A model generated the notes under the pieces. That model had not been told where the DNA came from, made no database searches, and saw only the letters and a program-made list of their open reading frames with translations. From NCBI RefSeq assembly GCF_030161235.1, contig NZ_BSPW01000012.1, forward strand, positions 31,222-95,221: a stretch of 64,000 nt of DNA. Reading direction: 5' to 3'. Shown piece by piece: positions 25,555 to 36,445 of the stretch. This DNA is from Vibrio zhanjiangensis (lineage in GTDB: Bacteria > Pseudomonadota > Gammaproteobacteria > Enterobacterales > Vibrionaceae). Numbering within the stretch: the first letter of the stretch is position 1; each line of letters starts with the position of its first letter. A program made the translations under genes and the position numbers.

Positions 25555-28278
25555 ATGATACATAGGTTAGATATTCCACTTTCAGGATTGAGCTGTATGG
25601 GGTGTGCACGTAAAGTTGAACGCCTTTTGCTCGCCGAGCATCGCGTATCAATAGATACATTAACCCCGCAGCATATTGCTCTCGATACCACTAGCAGCTT
25701 TAAAGATCTGGAATCTTCCATTGTTACCTTAGGCTACAGTGCTGGATATCAATACCAATTTCACTTAAAGGGTTTAAACTGTGGTAAATGCGTTGCTAAG
25801 TTAGAAAACACCCTCGCAGATCATCCTCTCGTTGGCCACTTTCAAGCATCAAAAACTGACTTATCTCTCGCTACATTACTGAGTAATCAGCAAGTCAAAG
25901 ATCTTATAAAATCAATTGGCTACGAAGCCTTGGACGACAATAAAACTGATCGCGATTCAAGCAATCAAGAGCCGCCATTACCAGCAACCAAACCACCAAG
26001 CTCTGCTGCGCCAGAACAAATAAAGTCACTGGAAAAGAACAGCACTTATCCACTACATTTTTTTATTTCCGGAATGACTTGTGCAAGCTGCGTGGCATCC
26101 GTTGAGCGTGCAGTAAGTAATGTTGACAAGGTTTATAAAGCGCAAGTAAACCTCGCTGAGCAAAGTGCGCTGGTTTTTAGTACTGAAAATGACGACTCAG
26201 TCGTAGAGTCTATTTTAAAGTCCGTACAAAAAGCAGGATATAACGCTGAATATGCATTTGACCCAGAGGCCAAGCAGCAAGAGCAGTTGCTCAAACAAAA
26301 GGTCATACAAACCCAGCATAAGCAGAGTGCTTGGCAAGGCATAGCCATAGGCGCGCCATTAATGCTCTGGGGAGTATTGGGCGGTAATATGATGATACGC
26401 AATGCCCAAGACCAACTAATATGGGCGGGCATAGGGCTCATCTGTTTGTGGTTACTCATCACCGCTGGACGTAGTTTCTTTGTTAACGCATGGCATTCTC
26501 TGCGTAACAAGCGAGCCACAATGGATAGTTTAGTTGCCCTTGGCACTGGCGCGGCATGGCTGTTTTCAATCTTGGTGGTTAGCGCTCCTCAATGGTTTCC
26601 ACAAGCATCACGTCACGTTTATTTTGAAGCCAGCGCCATGATTATTGGCTTAATCTCGCTTGGGCACTATATCGAAGCCAAAGCCAAAGCCAAAACCACC
26701 CTTTCACTTCAGGCGTTAATTAAGCTTCAACCCAATAGTGCCACTGTCATCACCGACTCTGGCGAACACGTGATTGCAATAAAAGAGATCACGCAAGGGA
26801 TGCAAATTAGGATCAAGCCCGGCGAAAAAGTACCGGTTGACGGCACCGTGCTGTCCGGAGAATCATTCTTAGACGAATCTATGTTAACTGGAGAACCTAT
26901 TCCTGTATACAAAGACAAAGGGGCTCAAGTTTCGGCGGGAACCGTCAATCAAGATGGTAGTTTAGTTTTGGAGGCTACCCATGTCGGCAGCCACACTATG
27001 CTGTCCCGAATTATCAATATGGTGCGCAGCGCCCAAAGTAGTAAACCTGCAATAGCCAAACTTGCTGACCAAATCTCATCGGTATTTGTCCCTGTCGTTG
27101 TCATGATTGCGCTTTTATCTGCACTGGTTTGGCTCCTCTATGGGCCTGAGCCTAAAATCAGTTATATGCTGATTGTCACCACAACCGTTCTTATTATCGC
27201 TTGCCCATGCGCGCTTGGCTTGGCAACCCCGCTCTCAGTAACGGTTGGAATCGGTAAAGCCGCCGAAATGGGTATACTGATTAAAGATGCCGATGTGCTC
27301 CAATCTGCGAGTAAAATCGATACCGTAGTATTTGATAAAACCGGCACATTAACGCAAGGCAAACCACAAGTTGAATCACTGTTTGTTAAAAATGGGAACG
27401 AAGACCACTTACTGCGACTTGCGGCAAGTTTAGAGCAATATTCAGAGCATCCTCTAGCCAAAGCGATTGTCGGTCTTGCCAAACAAAAACAGCTTTCCCT
27501 TGATGACGCTGATAATTTCACCAATTTGCGCGGTAAAGGTGTGACAGGCATTATCAATCATCAATTTACCTCAGTGGTGTCGCTCGGCAATGCGCAACAA
27601 CAAGGCATTCGATTAGAAACCTTCGCCTCTGAGATAAAACAATGTGCGCAAAACGCTTGGACGCCCGTCGTCGTCACCCAGCATGGCAGTGTGATTGGAA
27701 TCATAGCCATTAGCGACCCAATCAAGCCTGAGGCCAAACATGCGATACAAGCACTCATTGCTATGGGCATCACGCCTGTGATACTGACTGGAGATAATCA
27801 AGAGGTGGCGAAGGCGATTGCTTCCCAGCTTGGCATAACTAACGTCATCGCCCAAGTGCTGCCGGATCAAAAGGCGCAGCATATAAAACAGTTGCAAGAC
27901 CAAGGCCACCATGTTGCCATGGTAGGTGATGGGGTCAACGACGCACCAGCGCTTGCAACAGCCAATGTCAGTATTGCGATGGGAAGTGGCAGTGATGTTG
28001 CTATTGAAAGCGCCCAAATGACGCTGCTTCACTCCTCTGCGCTCGGCGTAGTCAAAGCAATCGAGCTCTCCAAAGCCACCATGACCAATATGAAGCAAAA
28101 TTTATTTGGCGCATTTATCTATAACAGTTTAGGTATTCCGATTGCCGCGGGTGCGCTCTATCCAGCTTTTGGCTTTTTGCTGAGCCCTGTGGTTGCAGGC
28201 GCAGCCATGGCTTTGTCCTCAATAACCGTCGTAAGCAACGCTAACCGTTTACGGCTATTTAAATCTTCACATGATTAA
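25555..28278 (+). CDS. copA: Copper-exporting P-type ATPase CopA
   Basis: Inner-membrane P1B ATPase exporting Cu(I), 907 residues. Three N-terminal metal-binding domains are visible with motifs SCMGC (about 15), NCGKC (about 77) and TCASC (about 178); only the third has the classic GMTCxxC form. Then come the transmembrane region, actuator loop (DESMLTGE), transmembrane CPC at 550-552, the phosphorylated aspartate 594 in [16 protein letters not shown] in the nucleotide domain and GDGVNDAP at 791-798. A linker of about 40 residues rich in Pro and Ser separates domains 2 and 3. Behind a CueR-type promoter, with copG 9 bases downstream. Confidence 0.96.
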   Translation: MIHRLDIPLSGLSCMGCARKVERLLLAEHRVSIDTLTPQHIALDTTSSFKDLESSIVTLGYSAGYQYQFHLKGLNCGKCVAKLENTLADHPLVGHFQASKTDLSLATLLSNQQVKDLIKSIGYEALDDNKTDRDSSNQEPPLPATKPPSSAAPEQIKSLEKNSTYPLHFFISGMTCASCVASVERAVSNVDKVYKAQVNLAEQSALVFSTENDDSVVESILKSVQKAGYNAEYAFDPEAKQQEQLLKQKVIQTQHKQSAWQGIAIGAPLMLWGVLGGNMMIRNAQDQLIWAGIGLICLWLLITAGRSFFVNAWHSLRNKRATMDSLVALGTGAAWLFSILVVSAPQWFPQASRHVYFEASAMIIGLISLGHYIEAKAKAKTTLSLQALIKLQPNSATVITDSGEHVIAIKEITQGMQIRIKPGEKVPVDGTVLSGESFLDESMLTGEPIPVYKDKGAQVSAGTVNQDGSLVLEATHVGSHTMLSRIINMVRSAQSSKPAIAKLADQISSVFVPVVVMIALLSALVWLLYGPEPKISYMLIVTTTVLIIACPCALGLATPLSVTVGIGKAAEMGILIKDADVLQSASKIDTVVFDKTGTLTQGKPQVESLFVKNGNEDHLLRLAASLEQYSEHPLAKAIVGLAKQKQLSLDDADNFTNLRGKGVTGIINHQFTSVVSLGNAQQQGIRLETFASEIKQCAQNAWTPVVVTQHGSVIGIIAISDPIKPEAKHAIQALIAMGITPVILTGDNQEVAKAIASQLGITNVIAQVLPDQKAQHIKQLQDQGHHVAMVGDGVNDAPALATANVSIAMGSGSDVAIESAQMTLLHSSALGVVKAIELSKATMTNMKQNLFGAFIYNSLGIPIAAGALYPAFGFLLSPVVAGAAMALSSITVVSNANRLRLFKSSHD

Positions 28279-28287
28279 GAGGTTTCT

Positions 28288-28734
28288 ATGAACAGAAAAT
28301 ATATCGCACTTACGCCGCTTGTCTTTCTCTCAGTACAGGCTTTGGCAGCGGATGTTATCAACCATAAATCACCTTATTGTGGCTGCTGCACCGCATGGAC
28401 CCAGCATATGCAAGAGGCCGGCTTTACGGTGGAAGAGAAACTGCATGATAATATGAACAGCATCAAGCAACAGCTGGGTATCACACCCCAATTAGCCTCT
28501 TGTCATACTGCTGAGATTAACGGCTATGTATTTGAAGGCCACATCCCTGCCAAAGATATTAAAGCGTTTTTAAATAACCCACCGAAAGGGGCTAAAGGAT
28601 TAGCCGTACCCGGTATGCCAATAGGCTCTCCTGGTATGGAAAATGGTGCGCAAAAAAAGAGCTATTCTGTCTATGCCTTTAATCAAGATGGGCAAGTATA
28701 TGAATATCAAAAATACCCCATCAACAGCAAATAA
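28288..28734 (+). CDS. copG: Periplasmic copper protein of the DUF411/CopG family
   Basis: Secreted protein of 148 residues with a Sec signal (MNRKYIALTPLVFLSVQALA) followed by VINHKSPYCGCCTAWTQHM. The CxCC cluster, a later cysteine in ASCHTAEINGYVFEGHIPA and methionine-rich PGMPIGSPGM are the metal ligands of this family; CopG proteins bind a small copper cluster in the periplasm. It is cotranscribed with copA (9-base gap, GAGG site), so CopA and CopG probably act on the same copper stress. The symbol rests on family naming. Confidence 0.85.
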   Translation: MNRKYIALTPLVFLSVQALAADVINHKSPYCGCCTAWTQHMQEAGFTVEEKLHDNMNSIKQQLGITPQLASCHTAEINGYVFEGHIPAKDIKAFLNNPPKGAKGLAVPGMPIGSPGMENGAQKKSYSVYAFNQDGQVYEYQKYPINSK

Positions 28735-28760
28735 CCTTCACTGTTGATTATTTTATATTT
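28720..28760 (+). terminator. Terminator of copA-copG
   Basis: ATCAACAG (overlapping the last copG codons) pairs with CTGTTGAT around a 13-base loop and is followed by an ATTATTTTATATTTT tract. Confidence 0.65.
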
Positions 28761-28904
28761 TAAAACACCTAAAAATTCAGGGGCAAACACTCTAAAAGTA
28801 GGCAACCATTAAAGTATTTACTCTTATAAAACATTATCTTAGATATAAAATTCAACTTTATTCAACTATTTTTAATTTTGTTTGTCGCTTCATCCTCTCA
28901 TCTT

Positions 28905-29005
28905 GCAGTAACTTCTGCTGCTTCCAGAAAGCCGTACCAAGATGCGGCTCCTTAAATCAGAGGCTCAGCGCTGGGTGATCTCTCACTTCGTGACCTCTTT
29001 TTCTT
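28905..29005 (+). promoter_or_regulatory. Structured 5' leader of the OmpA-like barrel gene
   Basis: Upstream of the 29034 gene: AGCCG/CGGCT stem (28930-28949), then AGAGG (28959) pairing with CCTCT (28994), enclosing TCAC-TTC-GTGA, followed by a TTTTTCTT run. The last part looks like an intrinsic terminator only about 30 bases before the ATG, so it may be an attenuator or the end of a separate small RNA. Confidence 0.5.
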
Positions 29006-29033
29006 AAAGACAAACAACTTGAGTGTATAACAC

Positions 29034-29645
29034 ATGAAAAAAGCATTACTTATTGCAGCCGTTGCTGCCGCGACTTCTATGCCTTCGCTTGCAAATGATA
29101 ACTACGTAGCACTGGAGCTTGGCAAAGGTCAACATACCACTTCTGGTTTGCTAGAAAACACCCAAATCGGTGAAGACCTAGAAGAGATGGGCCTATTTTC
29201 TATAAAAGGTGGTCATTATTTTAGTAAAAATGTCAGAGCTTATGGCTACCTTCAAGGTACAGCTAGTAACGAAACTACCTATGTTAACGTCGGACTTAAA
29301 ACTCAATTAACAAGTGGCGAATTTGGTGCGGGTGCTGACTATTTACACTATATCAATGACCAATTTTACTTGCTAGCAGGTGGTAACCTAGGTGTTTATA
29401 AATCTGAGCTTGAGCTATCAGCTTATGGTGCAACACACACTATGGACAATACTGGTCTGGCAGCAGGTGCAAACCTTGGCTTAGGTTATAAATTTACTGA
29501 GCGTTTTAGTATGGAGCTTGGCTATCGTTACACTCAGTACTTTGGAAATGAGTACAAATTCCCTGTTGTTGGGGCAAATATTGATGCAGATCTTAACTTT
29601 GATGGATACCAAGTCGGTTACCTAAACGCAAGCTACTCTTTCTAA
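29034..29645 (+). CDS. Outer-membrane beta-barrel protein, OmpA/OmpX-like
   Basis: A 203-residue protein with a Sec signal (cleavage near SLA, residue 20) and alternating aromatic/polar beta strands, ending in the outer-membrane signature YLNASYSF with a terminal Phe. Segments such as LGLGYKFTERFSMELGYRYT match eight-stranded OmpA-type barrels. It lacks the C-terminal peptidoglycan-binding OmpA domain, so it is a barrel-only protein. It stands alone between copG and a membrane-bound regulator, with a structured leader and its own terminator. Confidence 0.8.
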   Translation: MKKALLIAAVAAATSMPSLANDNYVALELGKGQHTTSGLLENTQIGEDLEEMGLFSIKGGHYFSKNVRAYGYLQGTASNETTYVNVGLKTQLTSGEFGAGADYLHYINDQFYLLAGGNLGVYKSELELSAYGATHTMDNTGLAAGANLGLGYKFTERFSMELGYRYTQYFGNEYKFPVVGANIDADLNFDGYQVGYLNASYSF

Positions 29646-29675
29646 GCGGCTCAGTAAGCCACTGGAAATTAAGCA

Positions 29676-29708
29676 GGTGCTGCTATTTATGCAGCACCAT
29701 TTCTTATA
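29676..29708 (+). terminator. Rho-independent terminator of the barrel gene
   Basis: GGTGCTGC and GCAGCACC form a perfect 8-base stem with a 7-base loop, followed by ATTTCTTATATTT. Confidence 0.85.
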
Positions 29709-29840
29709 TTTGTCACAGAATATTTGTTTTTGTGTGGAAAAATTCTCACTTATTGGATAAATACAGTATTCCCCCTACTTATAATCGATCCCCAAAATGC
29801 GGTACACTGAGTATATAATGCAATTTCTCAATAGAGATGA

Positions 29841-31337
29841 ATGAATTTACTCGAACAAGCCAAAAACGAACATTGCAACATTGCCATTGCCGATATTGTT
29901 TATAATCCCCATGAAAAATCCCTTAGCTCTGCGCAGGGAGATATCCCTTTAGAGCCAAGAAACATCGCATTACTTGAAGTGTTGCTATCAAATATCGACG
30001 AACCAACATCGATTGACGAGTTTATTGACTTAGTGTGGGAAAATCAGTTTATCTCAAAAAATGTGGTGACAAATCGCATCAGCCTGTTGCGCCATCTCTT
30101 TCGTCAGCATACAGAGCAAGCTGATTCAACCAAAATCATCGTCACCTACCCCAAGCGCGGCTACTACATTGCTCAAAGTTTTGTTCGGCTTGTCGCCAAA
30201 GACAACATCACTCCCCCAAGCCAAATGCCCAAAACGCCCGTTGCAACGACTAACAAAAACAAGACACTGCGCTATTTAGGCTGGTGTTTAAGCGTGGTGT
30301 TTACCTCATTGACTGTACTACTTGCGATACATACTTGGTCTCATTTCAAGCAAAATACGCAAAATAATACCCTACATGTTCCCCAAGTGCGGCTACTACT
30401 CGATACGGTTACCTGTGAAGATGAAACGCTAAGCGATATGGCCCTAAAACTAAAAGCACTCACGCTATACTCGCACAGTGCGTCACCCTACATCCATCTA
30501 TCAAATATGAGTTCACCGAACTTTTATCTGCATAGCTTAAGTGAACATTGCCACTTCCCAGGTTCAGATGCCGTCTATGACTCAGATTACAGCTTACGGT
30601 TTAATTTATGGCAAGATGAACATGGCAAGACCAATCTTGAAAGCGTGCTTCATCTTACCGCATCAGGTCGAGTCGCTTGGCGAAAAACCTTTCAATTTTC
30701 CTCCGGTCAGTTGACCGAAACTGTCAATCAGCTCAACGCCGATCTTAGTGATTACTTTAAGCTGCCACAAAAAATTGCCAGCTTGTCGGATCAAGTCTCG
30801 AGCTTAATTACACCCATTGCCGATACCACGCTCAGCGGCCTACTCTCCCGCCATCTAACGGATGTAGAAGTGCTGTTTTATACCCGAGAGCTTCTTTTTA
30901 CTCAGCAATCGGAAACCGATTTTCAAAAATGGATTGCCAAGGTCAAAGAACGAGAACCCATCACGCCGCCTGACCTGCATATGCTATTGGCATTGGTGAC
31001 GTATCGCTCTGGTGATGTCGAAAGAAGCTTAAGAATGCTTGAGCGAGAATATGCGACTGAAATTCCTGATAATGCACTGATTTTTCTTCTTCAAGCCAAT
31101 ATCAACCGAGAGAAAGGCAATAAACAAATGTATCTTGCCTACTATCTGAAGGCCAACTCAGCCTTAACCACAACTCTGCCAGCCGAGCGTGTGTTTGCTC
31201 TTTATGCCAGTCCAGACAGAAAACAAGCTTGCTTAGGCTTGTGGCAGGAAGCACTGCTTGATATTGACTATATTCGGCGACCTAAATCGGTTTTGTGGCA
31301 AGGGATTGAAACCTTTTGTCGCCCTTATCCAGAATAA
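29841..31337 (+). CDS. CadC/ToxR-type membrane-bound transcriptional regulator
   Basis: A 498-residue one-component regulator. The N-terminal OmpR-type winged helix (about 10-115) includes IPLEPRNIALLEVLLSN, SKNVVTNRISLLRHLFRQ and the wing TYPKRGYYI. A Pro/Thr linker precedes one membrane helix (about 147-165; GWCLSVVFTSLTVLLAI). The periplasmic part of about 330 residues begins with a cysteine pair region (TVTCEDE, SEHCHFPG) and continues as a helical, TPR-like region. This is the CadC layout, but no lysine decarboxylase genes are nearby, so the signal and target are unknown. The barrel protein gene just upstream is a possible target. Confidence 0.85.
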   Translation: MNLLEQAKNEHCNIAIADIVYNPHEKSLSSAQGDIPLEPRNIALLEVLLSNIDEPTSIDEFIDLVWENQFISKNVVTNRISLLRHLFRQHTEQADSTKIIVTYPKRGYYIAQSFVRLVAKDNITPPSQMPKTPVATTNKNKTLRYLGWCLSVVFTSLTVLLAIHTWSHFKQNTQNNTLHVPQVRLLLDTVTCEDETLSDMALKLKALTLYSHSASPYIHLSNMSSPNFYLHSLSEHCHFPGSDAVYDSDYSLRFNLWQDEHGKTNLESVLHLTASGRVAWRKTFQFSSGQLTETVNQLNADLSDYFKLPQKIASLSDQVSSLITPIADTTLSGLLSRHLTDVEVLFYTRELLFTQQSETDFQKWIAKVKEREPITPPDLHMLLALVTYRSGDVERSLRMLEREYATEIPDNALIFLLQANINREKGNKQMYLAYYLKANSALTTTLPAERVFALYASPDRKQACLGLWQEALLDIDYIRRPKSVLWQGIETFCRPYPE

Positions 31338-31360
31338 AAAACGCCACCGACATCGGTGGC
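31336..31360 (-). terminator. Terminator of hemH
   Basis: GCCACCGA-CA-TCGGTGGC forms an 8-base stem between convergent genes. On the minus strand it ends in GTTTTTT, so it mainly serves hemH but may act both ways. Confidence 0.85.
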
Positions 31361-31389
31361 TTTGGGTCATCACTTGAGCATAAGTTTAC

Positions 31390-32343
31390 CTAACCAATAA
31401 GCTCCACCATCATTTGGATATGCAGATCGTCATCATTCAAACAAGGAATAAAATGAAACACTTCCCCGCCATGTTCCATGAAAAGCTCACAACATTGTTC
31501 TGAGATTTCTTCCAAGGTTTCTAGGCAATCGGCAGAAAAGGCGGGGGTCACTATATCCAGCTTCTTAATGCCTTTGTTAGGCAGTTGCTCTAGCGTTTTG
31601 TCAGTATAAGGCTGCAGCCACTCTTCACGACCAAATCGTGATTGATAAGTCGTGCCGATTTGCTCCTTAGTAAGCCCCAACTCAAGCCTTAATAGTTCAG
31701 TGGTTGCCTCACAATGCTGCGGATAAATATCGCCATTATCGGCATAACGCTTTGGTATGCCATGGTAGGAACACAACAAATAGTCCCCCTGACCTTTATC
31801 TTGCCAAGAGCGCCGAACACTTTCTGCCAGTGCTTTAATGTAGGTTGGATGATCGTGATAATCCCGAATTAACCGATAGTTTGGCATGACAGGCATGGAT
31901 TGAAATGCTTTGGTTATCCCATCAGATACTGCAGCCGTTGTGGTACCTGAGTACTGTGGATAAAGAGGCAACACAACCACATCTTCCACCCCGGATGCCA
32001 TAAGATTTTCTAGACCAACCTTAAGGTTGGGATTACCGTAAGTCATGCCCAACTCAACCGGCATATCAAGTTTCTGCTTAAGTTTCTCAGCTTGCCTTTT
32101 GGCATACACGAGCAATGGCGAGCCTTCGTCCATCCACACAGTTTGATATAACTTGGCAACCTTAGGTGAGCGTATCGGCAGAATAATACCGTGTAAAAGT
32201 GGGCACCACAGCCAGCGGGTCATATCCACCACACGCTTGTCATGCAGAAACTGGCTTAGGAAGCGCTTCACAGCCGGCGCTGTCGGTGCGTCAGGTGTAC
32301 CTAAGTTGACCAGTAGCACCCCTTGTTTTTTCGTATTTCTCAT
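31390..32343 (-). CDS. hemH: Ferrochelatase
   Basis: Inserts ferrous iron into protoporphyrin IX, the last step of heme synthesis. The 317-residue protein has [20 protein letters not shown] at the N terminus, the metal-site histidine in [12 protein letters not shown] (about residue 195) and the catalytic glutamate region [14 protein letters not shown] (about residue 265). It lies downstream of adk with a terminator between them, an arrangement shared with V. cholerae as I recall it. Confidence 0.96.
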   Translation of the reverse strand: MRNTKKQGVLLVNLGTPDAPTAPAVKRFLSQFLHDKRVVDMTRWLWCPLLHGIILPIRSPKVAKLYQTVWMDEGSPLLVYAKRQAEKLKQKLDMPVELGMTYGNPNLKVGLENLMASGVEDVVVLPLYPQYSGTTTAAVSDGITKAFQSMPVMPNYRLIRDYHDHPTYIKALAESVRRSWQDKGQGDYLLCSYHGIPKRYADNGDIYPQHCEATTELLRLELGLTKEQIGTTYQSRFGREEWLQPYTDKTLEQLPNKGIKKLDIVTPAFSADCLETLEEISEQCCELFMEHGGEVFHFIPCLNDDDLHIQMMVELIG

Positions 32344-32409
32344 AACACCTCATCGACACTTATAAAACAGACTTTACAATTGAAACCTCTTTGCCGATCA
32401 AAAGATAAA

Positions 32410-32440
32410 GATCGAAAAAGCGACCGAGTTGGCCGCTTTC
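32410..32440 (-). terminator. Terminator of adk
   Basis: On the minus strand AAAGCGGCC and GGTCGCTTT pair with one mismatch around AACTC and are followed by TTCG after five T. It lies 38 bases after the adk stop. Confidence 0.7.
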
Positions 32441-32476
32441 ACTATATCAAACTTTCAATTTGAGATGTAAGTAGAA

Positions 32477-33283
<807 letters not shown>

Positions 33284-33419
33284 CTAACATACAATCGGTC
33301 ACTATCGTTTAAGTGATAAGCAAAGATTGCCTGCTTACTCACATTAACCAAAGCAACATCCGACAACAGTAAGTACCCATCAATTTAAAGCTCGCATAAG
33401 AAAAGCTTTAATATTGAAA

Positions 33420-35324
33420 TCAATGTGTCGAAAGCAGTGAGTTAATTGCACCAACAAATTGTGATGGATCTTCCATCGAGCCACGCTCTGCCAACATTGC
33501 TTGACCAAGAAGAACTTCGACCCAACGACCAAATGCTTCTTCATCGGCTTCGTCTGCCATGCGTTTAACCAATTCATGTTCTGGATTGATTTCAAAAATG
33601 TACTTCACTTCAGGCACGGCTTGGCCAGCCGCTGCAAGCAGTTTAGCCATCTGTGTGCCCATCTCATAATCATCTGTCACAACAACGGCCGGTGTGGTGG
33701 CCAGTTTAAAGGTCGTACGGACCTCTTTAACTCGCTCGCCTAAATACTCTTTAGTGCGCTCAACAACGGATTTAAACTCTTCTTCCGTTTCTTTGTGCTT
33801 TTCTTTTTCTGCTTCGTCTTCGAATTTGCTTAGATCAAGTCCAGCTTTAGTAATAGATTGGAACTGCTTACCATCAAACTCTGTCAGATAGTTCATTAGC
33901 CATTCATCAATGCGATCGAACATCAAAATGACTTCTATGCCTTTAGCCTTAAATTGCTCTAAGTGAGGGCTATTTTTCGCCGCAGCATAGCTATCAGCAG
34001 TGAGATAATAGATCTTATCTTGTCCTTCTTTCATACGCTCGACATAAGATGCCAAACCAACATTTTGATCAGCCGAATCATTCTCTGTTGAGGCAAAGCG
34101 CAGTAAGGCCGCCACTTTTTCTCGGTTAGCCATATCTTCCGCTGGGCCTTCTTTTAGAACAAGACCAAACTCTTTCCAAAATGACTGGTATTTCTCTTGA
34201 TCATTTTTTGCGATGCGCTCAAGCATAGTCAAAACACGCTTGGTACAAGCATTACGCAGCGATTGCGTCACTTTATTGTCTTGCAGGATTTCACGAGACA
34301 CGTTTAACGGCAAATCGTTAGAATCGATAAGGCCACGAACAAAGCGAAGGTATGACGGCATAAACTGCTCTGCGTCGTCCATGATAAAGACACGTTGCAC
34401 ATACAGCTTAAGGCCAGATTTATGATCACGATTCATCATATCCCAAGGCGCTTTCGCTGGGATATAAAGTAGGCTAGTGTAATCGTTTTTGCCTTCTACA
34501 CGATTGTGGCTCCAAAGCAAAGGATCTGCAAAGTCGTGGGAAACATGCTTGTAAAATTCTTGATATTCTTCATCAGAAATGCCGGCTTTATTACGGGTCC
34601 AAAGGGCTTGAGCTTTATTGATCTGCTCCCACTTTTTCTCACCCGTTTCTTTTCCTTCTTCATCACGCTCAGCAGTTTGAATTGAAACTGGAATACCGAT
34701 ATGGTCTGAATACTTGCTGATCACTTCACGCAGGCGCCACTCATTTAAGAACTCTTTGCCTTCGTCGCGCATATGAAGAATGATATCTGTACCACGTGAT
34801 GGCTTCGAGATCGTTTCTATGGTGTACTCACCTTCACCAGCAGAGTGCCACTGAACCGCTTCATCTTCAGCCAGACCAGCGGCGCGAGTGCGAACTGTCA
34901 CCGCATCAGCCACAATAAAGGCAGAGTAAAAACCCACACCAAACTGACCAATCAGTTGTGAATCTTTCGATTGCTCTTCTGATAATTTAGAAAAAAACTC
35001 CGCGGTACCCGATTTTGCGATTGTGCCTAGGTGCTCAATCACATCATCACGACTCATTCCAATACCATTATCAGAAATCGTTAGGGTGCTTGCACTTTCA
35101 TCAAAAGATAGCTTGACGCCTAAATCTGCATCTCCTTGATACAAGTCAGGATTTGACAACGCTTGGAAACGCAGTTTATCTGATGCATCCGAAGCATTAG
35201 AAATAAGTTCACGCAAAAAAATCTCTTTATTTGAGTAAAGAGAATGAATCATCAAGTGAAGTAGCTGTTTTACTTCAGACTGAAAGCCACGAGTTTCTTT
35301 ATTTTGTGTTGCCGTTTCGCTCAT
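33420..35324 (-). CDS. htpG: Chaperone HtpG (Hsp90)
   Basis: ATP-dependent cytosolic Hsp90 chaperone, 634 residues from [20 protein letters not shown]. Motifs: [42 protein letters not shown] in the N-terminal ATPase domain; the middle domain with [11 protein letters not shown] and [20 protein letters not shown]; and the C-terminal dimerisation domain. The in-frame extension of 14 codons upstream lacks a ribosome site. A sigma-32-like promoter lies upstream. Divergent from toxR, as in V. cholerae. Confidence 0.97.
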   Translation of the reverse strand: MSETATQNKETRGFQSEVKQLLHLMIHSLYSNKEIFLRELISNASDASDKLRFQALSNPDLYQGDADLGVKLSFDESASTLTISDNGIGMSRDDVIEHLGTIAKSGTAEFFSKLSEEQSKDSQLIGQFGVGFYSAFIVADAVTVRTRAAGLAEDEAVQWHSAGEGEYTIETISKPSRGTDIILHMRDEGKEFLNEWRLREVISKYSDHIGIPVSIQTAERDEEGKETGEKKWEQINKAQALWTRNKAGISDEEYQEFYKHVSHDFADPLLWSHNRVEGKNDYTSLLYIPAKAPWDMMNRDHKSGLKLYVQRVFIMDDAEQFMPSYLRFVRGLIDSNDLPLNVSREILQDNKVTQSLRNACTKRVLTMLERIAKNDQEKYQSFWKEFGLVLKEGPAEDMANREKVAALLRFASTENDSADQNVGLASYVERMKEGQDKIYYLTADSYAAAKNSPHLEQFKAKGIEVILMFDRIDEWLMNYLTEFDGKQFQSITKAGLDLSKFEDEAEKEKHKETEEEFKSVVERTKEYLGERVKEVRTTFKLATTPAVVVTDDYEMGTQMAKLLAAAGQAVPEVKYIFEINPEHELVKRMADEADEEAFGRWVEVLLGQAMLAERGSMEDPSQFVGAINSLLSTH

Positions 35325-35401
35325 GTTCGCTCCATAACATCTATAATTATCAGGCCTAGCGTACATTTCCTAGGACCGATACTGTCATAATCTGCAAACT
35401 A

Positions 35402-35429
35402 ACATGAGGGTGGCAAATGTAAATTCAAG
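35402..35429 (-). promoter_or_regulatory. Sigma-32-like heat-shock promoter of htpG
   Basis: Minus strand: CTTGAAT, about 13 bases, then CCCTCATGT. The heat-shock consensus is CTTGAAA-N11-15-CCCCATNT, so the -35 is near perfect and the -10 carries one extra or changed base. It lies about 80 bases before the htpG ATG. Confidence 0.6.
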
Positions 35430-35577
35430 GTCAAAATTCATAAAAACATTGTTTTTTTGATTTTATTTTGTCTATCCTTGGACCTCAAAAAATCAAAAAC
35501 AATATTTAACATCTCTCGAAACACGTTTTTTGGCGCATTATCTGATGAAACCTAACTAACAATGATGGTTATACCGA

Positions 35578-36435
35578 ATGAGTAACATAGGCACTAAGTT
35601 CAATCTTTCAAATAGATTTACTTTTGACCCCAATACAAACTCTCTGGTGGATAACTCAAACGATAACAGCGAAATTATACGTTTGGGGAGCAATGAAAGC
35701 AGAATTTTGCTTTTGCTATCAGAAAAGCCCAATGAAATCATATCCCGTAATGAGTTACATGATTTTGTTTGGAGAGAACAAGGATTTGAAGTTGATGATT
35801 CAAGCTTAACTCAAGCGATTTCTACGCTTAGAAAACAGCTTCAAGATTCAACTAAATCTCCTCAGTTCATTAAAACTGTACCAAAGCGTGGGTATCAGTT
35901 GATTTGTAGCGTTGAGCGAACAACCCCATTAATGAGTGGTGCCCAAAGTAAAGAAGAGGATACGCAAGACACCAATAGCCTTGATGACCAAACGTCATCA
36001 GCTACAAGCGCAGAAGTAACCAATCCGACCTATTCTGTGGTCACCACTCCAGCATTCCAGAACATGCCAGAGCCGGTAAAACCGAGATGGGGGATAAGGA
36101 TCATGTTGTTACTCTCTTTGCTTATACCTCTATGCGTCATCTTATTTACAAACCCTGCGGAGTCCACATTTCGACAGATTGCGATCTTTGATGGAACGCC
36201 AGTAAAAACACCTGCCAACCACCCAGATTTAACTCCTTGGTATGGGTCTATCGAGCAGTGTATTAAACGATATAACACTTTTCATGAATCTATGGCGCCG
36301 GTCGAAGTCATTGCAACAGGCGGTCAAAACAATCAGCTGGTACTCAACTATATACATTCAGTTGAAAACTCCGGTGAAAATGTCACAGTGCGTATATTTG
36401 CTGACCAACAAGATTTAAGCAAAGTTTGTCAATAG
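35578..36435 (+). CDS. toxR: Transmembrane transcriptional regulator ToxR
   Basis: Inner-membrane regulator of porins, bile response and, in pathogens, virulence. The 285-residue protein has an OmpR-type winged helix at about 15-110 (IRLGSNESRILLLLSEKPNE, HDFVWREQGFEVDDSSLTQA, TVPKRGYQLI), a variable acidic/Ser-Thr linker, one membrane helix at about 173-190 and a periplasmic domain with two cysteines (228 and 284) spaced like the disulfide pair of V. cholerae ToxR. There is no clear Shine-Dalgarno before the ATG. toxS follows after 10 bases. Confidence 0.97.
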   Translation: MSNIGTKFNLSNRFTFDPNTNSLVDNSNDNSEIIRLGSNESRILLLLSEKPNEIISRNELHDFVWREQGFEVDDSSLTQAISTLRKQLQDSTKSPQFIKTVPKRGYQLICSVERTTPLMSGAQSKEEDTQDTNSLDDQTSSATSAEVTNPTYSVVTTPAFQNMPEPVKPRWGIRIMLLLSLLIPLCVILFTNPAESTFRQIAIFDGTPVKTPANHPDLTPWYGSIEQCIKRYNTFHESMAPVEVIATGGQNNQLVLNYIHSVENSGENVTVRIFADQQDLSKVCQ

Positions 36436-36445
36436 GAAGAATAAA

